Below are positions 26,201 through 37,844 of a DNA stretch of 64,000 bases, piece by piece. The DNA lies in assembly GCA_003344405.1 (NCBI GenBank), contig NOWV01000078.1, forward strand, positions 248,001 through 312,000, given 5' to 3'. The notes below the pieces were generated by a model. The model searched no databases. It saw nothing but the letters and a program-made list of their open reading frames with translations, and had not been told where the DNA came from. The stretch's first letter is position 1. Every line of letters begins with the position of its first letter. The position numbers and the translations under genes were made by a program. This stretch comes from Trichoplax sp. H2. Taxonomy: Eukaryota > Placozoa > Uniplacotomia > Trichoplacea.

Positions 26201-26500
26201 GCGATACAAAAGCGTCTACAAGAAGTTTTAAATAAGCATGTTTCTACTTTAGTTTCATCTATTAATCATCTTATCACAGCTTATGTAAATAAAGTAGCTT
26301 TAATTAAAGACAAATTAAGTCGACAACGCAACTTGGGTGATACTAATCGCAGTATAAGTGAAAGTGCATTGCATAGGCCAAATTTTCATCTAAATATTCC
26401 ATCGCCTCAGGTGGCTAATAGCTCATCTCATACCAATTTCCAAAACTCTCATTCAACGTCAGCATTGAATGAAAGCCCTCTAGCTGATGATAAATATTAA
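17217..26500 (+). CDS. TULIP/BPI-like lipid-binding-fold protein (HAM1-like architecture), 19 exons, one in-frame stop
   Basis: Exons: 17217-17285 (tentative), 20901-21061, 21173-21252, 21793-21905, 21957-22109, 22272-22358, 22545-22580, 23223-23266, 23355-23404, 23500-23597, 23851-23910, 24342-24437, 24613-24743, 25024-25093, 25447-25480, 25582-25653, 25834-25861, 26015-26060, 26198-26500. All splice phases agree, giving 576 codons. Residues 60-317 are helical and charged. Residues 318-500 follow the BPI/LBP N-terminal pattern: a Tyr-Glu-Leu strand before LRLP, then FEWKYRKSTF, DSGLATATVAG, TISLAVTNNL, and an amphipathic helix WLYNATFSWF. The helical region followed by a TULIP fold recalls fungal HAM1-like proteins. 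There is no signal peptide, so a cytosolic lipid-binding role is likely by inference. Codon 155 is TAA (21996-21998), so this copy is either disrupted or carries a point error. If 17217 is wrong, the next start is the ATG at 20937. Confidence 0.7.
17850..18255. repeat. Two-copy tandem repeat, period about 204 bp
   Basis: The shared blocks caggcttgaagtcaatct (about 17999 and 18203) and ctgactgctac (about 17940 and 18145) fix the period. Each copy also has an aattaagactctta-like block and an attttctgatc/atttcctgatc block. The copies are noncoding. Confidence 0.75.
19548..19790. repeat. Irregular short tandem repeat, 80-105 bp, about 2.5 copies
   Basis: The marker cattctaaaattgaa appears near 19568, 19673 and 19755, with an intervening shared block of tcaatatactctta and atactccatt. 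The spacing is uneven. There is no coding potential. Confidence 0.6.
20430..20785. repeat. Two-copy tandem repeat, period about 185 bp
   Basis: The shared blocks gtggcaggaaattt (20461 and 20649) and gcattgactgatc (about 20577 and 20762) define the duplication. Two small overlapping ORFs at 20580-20799 lie inside the second copy and look accidental. Confidence 0.7.
23129..23150. repeat. (TA)n microsatellite in a TULIP-gene intron
   Basis: A run of about ten TA dinucleotides lies in the intron before the exon at 23223. It has no other features. Confidence 0.8.
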
Positions 26501-27819
26501 CAAGAATCAGATCTTTCAGTGATCTTTATTGTCAATAGACCTTTGAAATATCCTTATAATGCCTAATGCCGTTCCTACTCTCAGCTTGAGCCACCGAGAG
26601 AGTATTAAGAAATAACATAAAGCTAATACTGATTTTAAATTTAAAAACGGTTTTAAACTTATAAGTGACATTTGAATAAGTATTATATCATGACATTAAC
26701 GCTTACCTCTTTCTAGATATGTAAATTCATACTATGGTAAATGCATTCGCTATATGTAAATTTATGATTTGATCACTGTACTCGTTATGATTGATGCATT
26801 GCAGCAAATATCTTAATGTTATTGACGTGATGTAAATCTATATATGATTTATATTACAATATGCGTTAAGACCTTGACGAAATTGGATTAATAATATCAA
26901 TAAATCGGCTTTTGATATTAAATATTTACGCTATTGCTGAATACGGATTGCTATTATTGTAAGTAAAATGCGCATACTTACTGCAGCGTTTGAGTGTTTG
27001 TCAGTTTTTGGCTAGACTGATTTATTTAATCCTCAAACTGTATCATGTTATGTTCTAAAGCTTAGTTTAGCGTAGAAAATAACGACCATATTACAGATCC
27101 TACTAACTATAAGATAATACCAGGAACTCAAAAATATATGAATCTTACGGTACATATCGATCAGCGTGTTAAAAAAATACTACAGTAGCAGCGGGACTTG
27201 TTTATAAATTGATGTGATCGAATTCATCAGTGTAGAGTACAGACTACAGAACAAGAAGAAGAGCTTTTATTTCAATAATATGGAAATAATTTATTATCCT
27301 CGCCATAAATTAAACAATTCAATATAGTAAATCATTTTGGATTGAATGATTTTAACTGAAACGTTAATCCGTCATAAAGCTGTACTTACAAATCTTAGTA
27401 TATACATGTGTATATCTATACATAATATTAATTACAGCATGAACAGGTACATGTACCATACTGCAACCATCCTAAATTCTAGGAATAGAGCTATGCCATT
27501 AAATGTTAGTAATATGTGTAAATTATTAAATATAAATTTTGTTAAACATATTCTTGATGAAGATTTCGAGAGGCAAGATAAAAGTATTTGAATATCGAGA
27601 GTAGCCGTCGATAGCATTAGCAAAAACCTATTTCAATGAGCGCTAAACTAAATATTTGAGAAAGTACCAGATTAGTAAACACACAAAACTATGGTAACTT
27701 TTTGAAATCATAAAAATTCCTTGCTAAGCTTGATAGCATTTACTAAGGACTAATTATGCATTTAGTTGTCATACACTTTTCATTTCTTGTGTTAGTTATT
27801 AAGTCTGGAATCTTCCTTA
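26501..27819. other. Intergenic region between convergent genes
   Basis: This is the 3' side of both the plus-strand TULIP gene and minus-strand TRAPPC12. Overlapping ORFs at 27346-27623 on both strands lack recognisable motifs, and I do not support them as genes. No repeats or RNA genes were seen. Confidence 0.5.
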
Positions 27820-30800
27820 TTACGCAATCTTTAAGCACTGCAAGTTGAAAGCATCACCTTTGTGGCGACCAACTAATTCTAACAGTTTTAATTTCTTTTG
27901 CAAACTCAGAGATGATTCTAATTCATAACATATACATAAATTGAACAATAACCCTTCGTCCAAATTATCGGGTGGATCCTTCCATACAAGTTCTTCGAGC
28001 ATAACTACTGCCTGGATAAATTAATCAATGATTGTCAATTTCTATCTTGAGATGAGGTAAATAATTATTGAAATTTAAATGACTACCCTAAATTAGCTAA
28101 CGTGTATCACTGAGAATAAGTTTTATCAACCCACAGGTGTAAAATATATTATTTTCGAAAGAATTATAGAGTATAATTTTTTTATTGCATACGTTACCTG
28201 TTTTAATTTTCCACAATAAACAAGGCAAACCGCTAAATTATTAAGTGCCTATAAGGTACAAAAAAAGGAACGTTACCCAAGATGCATCGACTAGTTGACA
28301 ACATTACACGGATGATACCATTATTACATTTATATCTTTCAAAAAGTGATAGAATTTCAAAATAGAAATTAGGTTGTGAAAACTATGAACAAGATAAATA
28401 CCATCTTATTATTAGGTTCTAATTTTCTAGCAGCAATAAAGTGTTTATAGGCGTCTTTGTAATCTGATAAGCCAATTGACAAGAAGCCCCTATACCAATG
28501 TATAACAAATACCCTTACGATTACGAACTGATATGTAGGCTAGATAGTGCGTTCAAATGTACCCACCGATTCATTACAGTCATGCATACATCGCGAGCAT
28601 CTCCAGTCGCTTTGCTTTCTACTTTTTTGAAATATCTTCTAGCCATATCGACATCTCCAAGCTAAAGGGCGTAAATAAACAATCAATCGATTATACTTTA
28701 GACTCTAACAAAACGACACTAAGGCTTTATTTGAAAATGAAATACTTTACTAAATAAGCGATAGCATTATTCTGTAATTTCACTTCATACTTGTAGATAT
28801 ATTCGGCCAATTCCGGATAGAATTTTTAATTCAGATTCAGGAACTAGTTTACATATGGACTCAAATACTTTAACTGCAAGAGAAAATTCCTGAAAAATTT
28901 CAAAAGATTATCATTACGATTGGGTACTTTTTCGGTAGCTTTAAAAATATATTATCAGTATTATAACCTTTAACGCAAGTAAACAATTCCCAATTCCAAA
29001 CAGAACCCGCAAGTCCCTACTTTGCCATAGTTTCATACCGCCTACAATTTTAAGTAGGATAATAATATATTGATGATAATTGATATCTACATCATTTCAC
29101 TAACTATAGCAATTAATGTAAAGCAAAAGCAATGATAAAAACTGATAACGTCTATTATCAATTTTTGGAGTAATAAATATTTCTTACGATCACACAATTC
29201 TGCTGCTGATTCGCTTACTAAGACAGAACCTTCAGCAGATAGACCTGCTTTAATATTGTTTAGTGCCTAAAAGTAATGATAAGATCGTTATCAAATGGTA
29301 ATTAAAGAAGTAATAGCGAGTCATAGCGACTTTAAATACTTTTATATGCTATAATAAACTAACCTCTAAGCAGGCATAATGCAATCGATATAATCGATCT
29401 AGTGATTCATTTAATTTGCCTGTAAACTGGGGCAACTCTGCATGAATAATACGCATGGCAAATGGGACTATACAACCTACATTATCGTTCATTAAGTAGG
29501 ATTGTTGAGATGCTGAATATAAAAATAGGATAACAGAAAGAGACAAAATAGTAACGAATATTCAACAAATTGGTTTTTACCGGTTAGGTTAGGATATTTT
29601 TCAGGATAATATTCGAAATATAAGTCTGGATTATCTAAATCACCGAAAGCAATCATCTCCGCTTCCGCAGTGCCAAACATATTTAGTTTTATAAGTAAAG
29701 CAATTCTACACATCCAAATCTGTAAAATATCGTCGTTTTGTCATTAGGTGGGTATAATATATTGAATATAAAAACAAGCGCAGGAATAAAGTATTTTTTT
29801 ACTTGCAAAGACTCTAAGGAGTGACCAACATGTTGATCGTTTTGATAACCTTGTCCGAATCTAGTTAATAATCTGCCGGAAAGTTCTAACGCGGCATGGA
29901 AACAATTCGATAGCTATTGAAAGGATGACAATTTCATTAGAATTATCATAGTGATAAAAATTAAGAAACGTATATATTCGTTGATACTAACGAGCAACTG
30001 TTTGAGCCCTTCCTCATCCTGAGTAACTGAATCGACCGTTAATACTTGTCGTTTACTTGCTTCACCTTCACCAAAGCATTTTAATATCACTTCCTTTACT
30101 GGATCACTCTACGCGTACAATAAATAAAGATTATATAATCATTCTCATTATTTCTTATGATAGATTTGATTTAAGACAAGGCATGATCTAGATCTAGATC
30201 TAACTTACATTTTTATAATCGACAGCTAATCCAGCAATTGATAAATGTTTTGTATCAATTTCTATAAGCCCAGACAATAACTGCCTAGTAGTGGAAGAAG
30301 ATATCCACATTGATGCTTGCTGTTCCGTTAGTGTCTGCAATAACTAATTTTTATTATACAAAACTTAGTAGGTGGATATACTGAGACATGTCATTAAAAT
30401 GATAACGTTACTTTAGCAATGTAAAAGTATCGTTTTACTCCAACCTTGCTTAATGTAATCTCTTCTTGTTCTTGAGTTGAAGCGATTTGATTTGTTGAAG
30501 GTTGACTACCCTTTTGGACTGGTAAATTATCAAAGAATTCAATACCGGAGACATCACTTCCAAGGTCGTAGTTATCAGTTATTTGACCAACAAATGGATT
30601 CTCGATCTGGTTTATTTTCGGGCTCATGGCTTGATCGGTAGCATTTAGATTGTTATCTTGACTAAATTGGTCAAGTAAAATGTTAATGATATTAAATATA
30701 AAATTTATTGTAAATAATAATTAATCGATCAATTGATCTTATCAAGTTAATTATGATATACTTCCTATTCATATTTTCTTCGGGGTAATAACCGAAGTAA

Positions 30801-31965
30801 ATTGATATTTTTTTGTCGATCCATCATGTTATCTGTTTTTATCTATTTAACTATTTGGTATTTACTACGTACAAGTATGTCGTAAGTACTAATGTCACAT
30901 CTCTGCTATGTACCTTTGACTCTGTTCGGCAGCTCGTGCAAACTCCGTTAATGGATCTGATACAACGTTATCGAAACGGATCGTATTTTGTTGCGATGGA
31001 ACGCGAACAACCGAAGGAGTCTCTTTGCTTTCAGTTGTACTATGGAAAGTAAAGTCTTGACTGTGTAGTTGATTATCTTCTTGTTGGCTTTGAGGAGATT
31101 TCGGTATATCCGATTGGATATTATCGTCGGGTGTAATCCTACTTCCAGCCCTATCTTGCTGATTAGTATCATCTTGTTCCGTCGATTGATCCAATTGGAA
31201 ATCATTTGAAGGCTGGGTTAAACTAGTGTCATTTTGGTCGTCTTGAGATGGAATAGTTATATTATAATTCTGGTCTTCCGATCGAATGTAACTTTGTTCT
31301 TCACTTTCCTGGAGTGGCGTATTTGACGATGTTAAATCGGTTTGATCTACAGTGGATTGCGTTTGTGAAGTGATATCGATCTCTTGATCATCAAACTTTT
31401 CCTCATTGACACTACTGATATCATCACGACTCATGTCTAAGCTTTCCTGCACGAATTCACCATCATCTAAATCTGCTATTTCATGATCGCTCTCAGCTCT
31501 TTCACTACTACTATCTATAAGATCGGATATATGAGATTGATTATGTACATCTTGGTTGTCATCGATCAGTATTGGTTGATCATCTTGGGCTATTGCTGAT
31601 GTCTCTTGCCTATTATCCATATTGATTGAAACTTGCTGGATTGATTTATCTTGTGTGTCATCTACTTCCTTGATAGGATCTATTACTGGCTGTTGATCTA
31701 CTTGGATAGGATCAGTAAATCCAGTTGGTTCGTCATCTGAATGGTTTTCCTCCATACTCAAAGCGACTGCTGCTGTCGATTGGCCTAAATCGACACTTTC
31801 TATCGATCCAACATTACTGACAGTACCTACCGTACCCTCATCAAGTGATATCATCACCTCATTGCTGTTGTCATTTTCACTTTGTTGAGCAGTCTGGATT
31901 TCAAAATTAGTTGCGCTATTCTCATTACTATCGCTCATCGTTGTGCTCGAGGAATTTTTAGCCAA
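27820..31965 (-). CDS. TRAPPC12: Trafficking protein particle complex subunit 12 (TRAPPC12/TTC15)
   Basis: Fourteen exons in phase on the minus strand: 31965-30914, 30661-30445, 30334-30209, 30108-29992, 29913-29803, 29719-29581, 29476-29364, 29266-29188, 29041-28968, 28889-28791, 28661-28567, 28489-28402, 28248-28198 and 28011-27820. They encode 850 residues. The first 350 are disordered, acidic and rich in Gln and Ser. The rest is the helical TPR-type repeat region of the family, with family-like segments such as LALLIKL-type helices, DLDNPDLYFEYYPE, VPFAMRIIHAELPQF, LKILSGIGRIYLQ, ALNNLAVCLVYCGKL and the C-terminal LLFNLCICYELESSLS. In animals TRAPPC12 belongs to TRAPP III, acting in ER-to-Golgi traffic and autophagy. 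Human TRAPPC12 is about 735 residues; the excess here is in the acidic N-terminus. All introns are short GT-AG. A second Met nine codons downstream is an alternative start. Confidence 0.95.
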
Positions 31966-32552
31966 AATGTAGCTATTTGCGATAATGGTTAATGGCTGCG
32001 GCTATCCGCAAGGAAACTATGCGGGATAAATTGGATAATGGAGGAGAGGGTAATCCAGGTACAGTCCATTTGCTACAGTGCAGTGCATAGGCACTCAGAC
32101 GGTACACTGTATCTCTGCAAGGGTGACATTATTTTTGCTCGCAATTCCTTCTACTGACGTGGTATTCGTTGCTATTTCACCCCCATAATTACAATTGCCT
32201 AGCAAAATTAATGTCACCAGTACAAGCTTACTGTCAATCAATATAGCTACAAAAGGCTAATATTCTTTTTTCGGCCAAGATTTCCAGTAGAAGATTGGCA
32301 AATAACCCGTAGCATTTTCTATATCCCTTTTCAATAAGATCAAACCTTCTCCTACTGGCCTCCCCCCAAACTCGACCCCTAGCCCTAAAGGCATTCTACA
32401 GTAAGTCTGACTTAAAATGGTTCAAACTACCAACCAACTCTAGAAAAACAACTCAATCAACTGACCTCCTACTCTTGAACTACGATAGATCAATATGAAT
32501 TACGGACAATGCTTTGCGTACCATCACTATATGTTACCTAAGGATACACTTT

Positions 32553-32587
32553 TTCTACAGTACAGTACAGTACTGTACTGTACTGAT
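32553..32587. repeat. GTAC-type palindromic repeat cluster
   Basis: Alternating cagta and ctgta units form a perfect 28 bp palindrome, with three CAGTA units on one side and three complementary units on the other. A further tgtacactgtacag block follows at about 32605. The same word recurs at many intergenic sites in the right half of the window. Confidence 0.8.
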
Positions 32588-32705
32588 AGTTTCTAGTTTC
32601 AAGTACTGTACACTGTACAGTAGTGCAATCTCCATGGTTCAAGCCTACTGAGCCGGATCGGACCGGACCGGACCGGATCGTACTGCTGTCATGGGAATCC
32701 ACAGC

Positions 32706-32713
32706 TGACGTCA
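32706..32713. promoter_or_regulatory. Perfect CRE (TGACGTCA) in the bidirectional promoter region
   Basis: The palindromic CREB/ATF site TGACGTCA is an exact match in the context cagctgacgtcatcgg. It lies about 740 bp from the TRAPPC12 start and 550 bp from the POP1 start. CRE sites are a common feature of housekeeping and bidirectional promoters. Function here is inferred. Confidence 0.45.
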
Positions 32714-33264
32714 TCGGCAGAGGCAAAATTCATAGTATTGTCAGGGACTCCTCAGCAGTCGCTGCTACTGTACTGTACAATTGGACATGAATGAAACACA
32801 GAAGATTGTCGAGGTGGAAGAAGTTTTCGTTGGCCTCTTTGCACTACCCATTCGCAACCAAGTATTGAGGAATAGAGCATTACTATAGTAGTTTGGCATA
32901 CGGCTGCTGTTATCTAATGTATAGTCTGCAGAACTAGCGTGAGCTACGAGCTGACTGATTCTAGAATCTAGACCGAGCTCTGAGCTTTAGCTTCAATAAA
33001 TTGTGAGCAAAGTCAAGCAGAAATAGAAGCAGGACATGGAATAGTTGGATAAATTCTTTACTCTAAGCTCATAAGGTACAAGGTAGATTGTAGAGATTAC
33101 AGGTGATAGCTGAAAAACGGCAAGAGCAGTGATACTTCCATTGAACTGCGATATCCAGGTTAGATCGACAAAAACTGAAAACGTTCAATCAGCGATCATT
33201 CCCCTCCGCAATCTCTCTTGCAGTATTCATCCAAGGCCTACATTGCCTAGAACTCTATAGCAAA

Positions 33265-35805
33265 ATGGCAAGCAAAACATTAGATGTCAAAGGCTTCATT
33301 GAGAGCCGAGTTGATGAAATAAAAAAGATGGAAATCGCTGTTAAGACCATAGGAGGATCTCGTTCTCTATTTCAGACTGTATCCAGGAGAATGCGTCGTC
33401 GAGCAGCTAGCCATAATCGGAAGAGGTTACCCAAACGCTTAATAAGCAAAGATACAACCGACAAGACCAAGCCTACAGCAACAACGAAAAAAAAACGACG
33501 TACCTCAAAAAAGAGAAATTTTCAAAGGAAAGACAATGTAAGTCAGTGGTTGGAAACACATATTTGGCATGCTAAACGAATGAAAATGTCTGACCAATGG
33601 AATTTTAAAATTGCTGAAATTTCTTGCGAAAAAGGCAAACGAGCTGCCTATCGAGCATGCAAGAATGAGTGTACCATACAAGATATATCCTATTATAGAT
33701 GTATAGAAATAAAAGGTTTACAACAGGTTATAGTCAATACTTTTGCCCGCTTAACTAACAATCAGACAGGTTAGCCTTGTTATTCTCATCTTGACACAAC
33801 TTAGATTGCAAAATGCCATTTCCTATCTTATATCTTTATTAATATAATGCATGACGAATTGACACAATAATGTACTGTATATATTGTCATATCGTTAACA
33901 TTAGGATCTACGATCGATAGTATGGATTATCTTCAAGGTGGTGTGGAAGGTTGCTTGGTATGTTATTATTGTGATTCTTATCCTTATCAAGCGATTGGGC
34001 CGGTATCATTTCTGTGGAACTGCCTTGATTCAAGCGATGATACGAGTAACCCAAATAGATCTTTATGGTTATGGTGTCATCCATCATGCTACCAGGAATT
34101 ACTCGATCAAATAACTTTAATAAATCAGCAAAATAGACAAGATAACAAGCTTGAAATTGACTCTCATACTGCTGATGATAGTTCACTTCTTCGATTCTCT
34201 TTAAGAGGCCCAATGTCGCAAAGTGTGCTATATCGTGCTTTCAAATTGCACAATGAAAGATCCGAAATTGAAACTACCTGGACGAAATTATTAACCCTAT
34301 CGTCTACTGCTACTTTACCGAGAGGTTCAGTTCTTGCATTAAATGTAGGCGATCCCCGATTAAATCGTCCTATCTTGAAGAAGAGATACCATAACCTGAA
34401 CCGATCGATAGTTACAGGTATCGTACTGCTTAAAAAATATCATGCTGAGCTTTGAGGCATGACCATAAATAAGTTTCACACTATTTCAGACTTGTTTAAT
34501 GTACAACCGAACGGAATCTGTATAAACTACTGCGGAGTAATAACACTTTACAATCTATTTGTTTCATAAATATAGATTCTTGCCAATCCTATCTTCAAAA
34601 TTGGTCAAGTGAGTTTGCTCGGACGTTGTTATGGAATCCTACTATTCGTAAAAATGTTAAAGAAGCTAAAAAACCCGACCATGAATTAAATAAACTACGT
34701 ATGCAAATATTTAATGGACAACTGGAACTAAATGATATAGATAATAAAATTTCCATTCCTGTATTACTTATCCAACAAACTGGTGCGACAGCCACCCTTA
34801 TAAATATTAATAATGAAAGCGACTTTATTAATAGTGGATGGGATTTAATTTTACCTGCTGGTTGGGGTATGCCATTCTGGCTATCACTTATTTATTGTGG
34901 AGCACGCGCTATTGGTTTACAAGAGAGTGCTAAACAATACTTGGAGCAAGGAATTCCCATCTTTCCATCAGATTATCCTGATACAGCTGCAGGCTGTATT
35001 AACGCCGTAGCAACGCATCAGAAGTTGACGTCAGATTACTATCTTAGGCCCCCAGCAAAACGAATCAATTACTCCAAAATTGGTATTTTATCGCCATTCT
35101 TGAACCGCTGGGATGAATTGATAGAATATTGGAGGAAATCTTTACAAGGTAATACCACTTTATAATTTTCTACATATTTAGCCTGATTTTTTATGCTCTG
35201 TAAACGGTATTACTCCTGAAGTAATTTACGATTTTACTTTTATTTATTTGCTTGCAGTAACTGAAAGTTTTAAAACTGGAGAGAAGATACATGAAACACG
35301 CACTTATTATGTTATAAGATGCCGTAAAGAATTAAGTACCTTAAATCAGTTACTGCTAAAGAAAGTTTGCAAATCAAATCGAACGCAGGCTGAAGCTTTC
35401 GATAAAGAAATGAGTAACTTTGGTATAAGCCAAATAATTAACAATCATAGTCGTGCACTTGTAGCCGTCAAAATTAAAATGTATAAGCGCGGTACACCAA
35501 GACAGTTTTGTCCTGTTTGTTTACCTAGAAATGAAGATTTTTCAAAGCTGAAAGATGAGTATTTTAAAGGGAACTTAGATAAATCGTTATTACAAGGAGT
35601 ACTAGAACGCAGTATTATTGGATATGTATCGTGTGGTGACTATTCACACTCTGTTGGCTATGGATGTGCAGTTGGATATTGCAGTATTGTTGGATTGACT
35701 AAGTTATTCGAGCAGCCCATCGATCAATTTAGGCATTTTATTCTCATACGAGACACAAAATCACTACAGTATCATTTCGCAAGTTTAAAAATTCTTATAT
35801 TTTAA
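33265..35805 (+). CDS. POP1: POP1, protein subunit of ribonuclease P / MRP
   Basis: Four exons in phase: 33265-33769, 33905-34417, 34576-35148 and 35258-35805, encoding 712 residues. The N-terminus has the POP1 signature: FIESRVDEI, an Arg-rich SRRMRRRAASHNRKRLPKRL block and the HIWHAKRMKM motif. The middle has the W-rich region and a LPRGSVLALNVGDPRLN segment. Around residues 425-445 comes GWDLILPAGWGMPFW, and near 497 RPPAKRINY, which mark the POPLD domain. The C-terminal exon carries the GYVSCGDYSHSVGYGCAVGY segment typical of the family's end. POP1 is the largest protein of nuclear RNase P and RNase MRP, needed for tRNA 5' processing and rRNA maturation. The human protein is longer (about 1020 residues), mainly because of insertions in the C-terminal half. 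Nothing looks broken. Confidence 0.95.
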
Positions 35806-37844
35806 GAAAATTTATGTTCTGATTTCCACCTAAATTATTACTAAAGCAAATATCTCATGCATTTATTAATCTGTCTAATCACAAAATTTATTACGACAGT
35901 GACTACTAACATCACTACGGACGTCATGGTTACAATTTTTGTATACAAGAGCGCTTGTTAATTCCTGAAAGTTTTTATTAATATAAATTTAATATATGAT
36001 TATAATTATCAATGGATAATCATTAAAGCATGTGAATATAATTCATCTTGCTATACCAGCTTTTAGTGTAGTTTGCTGTATTACCTCATTAAAATACTAC
36101 TTATCCGTAGCGTATTTAAGTATCGACAGCTGAATGTATTATTTGTGTACTCTACTATGTGTACTTCAGCAAGGAGGTACATAACAGCATGCACTTAATT
36201 GCTATGAAAACAAGTTTACTCATACTTATCTACTTTATTGAATCATTACCTAGTAAGATAAACTTTCTTGTATGCTGATAATCCATAGTAATGGAATGGA
36301 AAAAATTCCGATCGAACCGTTGATTTATTCAATTGAAGTATCTAATAGGAATGGTCAACATATTGTCATTGTCACAAACTGTAATTCTTAGTTCCAGTCA
36401 TTTGTATGAAATTATGTCGCTACACTTTACGCCGCCGGTAGTCATAATATTTTAGCAAATCAAACCCGGCGAACTTTGTACAGTAATAATAGTGTAATTT
36501 TATGCCTGAATAAGTGAATAAATGAGTGAGAATTGTAAATATCCATGTTAGCAACTGTATTTTTGTGCTGGGACTATTAGGGACTACTACGAGTTGGGAT
36601 ATTTAACCATAACGGAAGAGATTCAGTCTTAATTGAAGATTTTGCTCAAATTTTTAGGTATCCAGCACCCCGCATAGTATAATAATAATTATTCTATCTT
36701 AATTAGCAGTCGTAATTTGGCATCGGAAGGCCTATGCACTGGAGTATAACGGACTCTAGAAACTCTTTTAAATTGTAGATTTGCTCATTTTAACGTTTGT
36801 ATGTAATTCCGCGCTGGCAAAGACAGTGCAATTGTGCAAAGTAATATAGCAATACAGTCAGCACCTACGAAAATAATTTGTGGAAAGTATGGATTTCCTA
36901 CTAGGTTTCGCTTAGATTATAAGACTATGCACTCAATGAGAGGTTCTCGTATTATGCGATGGTGTAAATGTGCACGACGAAAATAAGGGCTAGTAGGGCT
37001 TTAATATTGCGTTTCCGTACTGGTGGTAGTGCAACTACACTTAGCCATACTGAGAACTTCAAGTCACAATGCCATCTTTTCCATCAATGTATACATTAGT
37101 ATGGGTCTGGTGATATGTCTAAGTACTAGGGTACACTTACTATAGGCAAATCCATACCCCGAAAATTTCGGTCCCATTAAATAACAGATCGCATCTGCTT
37201 GCTTTGGTCATCATTCGCGAATTGCAAACTGGAATTGCATTGAATTCTATTAAAGTACGCGGGTACTACGCGTAATAATCTACTACCCGAGAAAGGCTAA
37301 GATGAGAAGCTGACTTATCCTTCATTCTATACGAGTGGCTCGCAAATTGAAATCGTCAACGTTGCCAATTAATCTTGATCGTATGGTAAATTCCTGCAGG
37401 TCCTATTTTTCTTCGTATGGAGTGGCATTAGTAAACTGAATCCAATTGTTTTGAGAATCTTTCTTTAATTACAAGCCGTGTTTGGTCACATTGAAACACG
37501 CTACAATACTAGTTTACTGAGGGAAAAACTAGGAAGAAGATTAGCCTATCATCTCTGCAATTGGCTAACAAAATGAGATGGTAAACGTTGATAAGAGTTA
37601 ATCTTTTCTGCACGATCTATTTCTTGGTAGAGGAGAAAAACACCTGAATTTGAGCATTCTATGTTACTCTGATGTGACAATGTACCACAGCGGACCACTC
37701 TGATAGCTATTTATGTATGCAGCTATCGCAGGAAAGTAAAATTCTGTATTTCAACACTTGCTAATTCAACTTGACTGCCTTGGAGTCTACGGTAATTGAT
37801 TTCTGTCGTATAACCGTAACTTTTAACGTTCATATCAAGTAGCC
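35806..37844. other. Intergenic region between POP1 and ERCC6L2
   Basis: Two kilobases with no ORF worth reporting and no clear repeats. The final 150 bases would be the ERCC6L2 promoter and leader. Confidence 0.5.

Larger units (their letters stand above)
31966..33264. other. Shared upstream region of the divergent TRAPPC12 and POP1 genes
   Basis: About 1.3 kb separates two start codons facing away from each other. The middle holds a CAGTAC palindrome cluster, a short CGGAC microsatellite near 32655-32680 and a perfect CRE. It is more GC-rich than most intergenic DNA in the window. A 62-codon minus-strand ORF at 32538-32726 is accounted for by these repeats. Confidence 0.55.

Noticed and set aside
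27346-27623. Overlapping plus and minus ORFs of 81 and 63 codons
   Set aside because: Lengths expected by chance, no motifs, located in the intergenic space between convergent genes.
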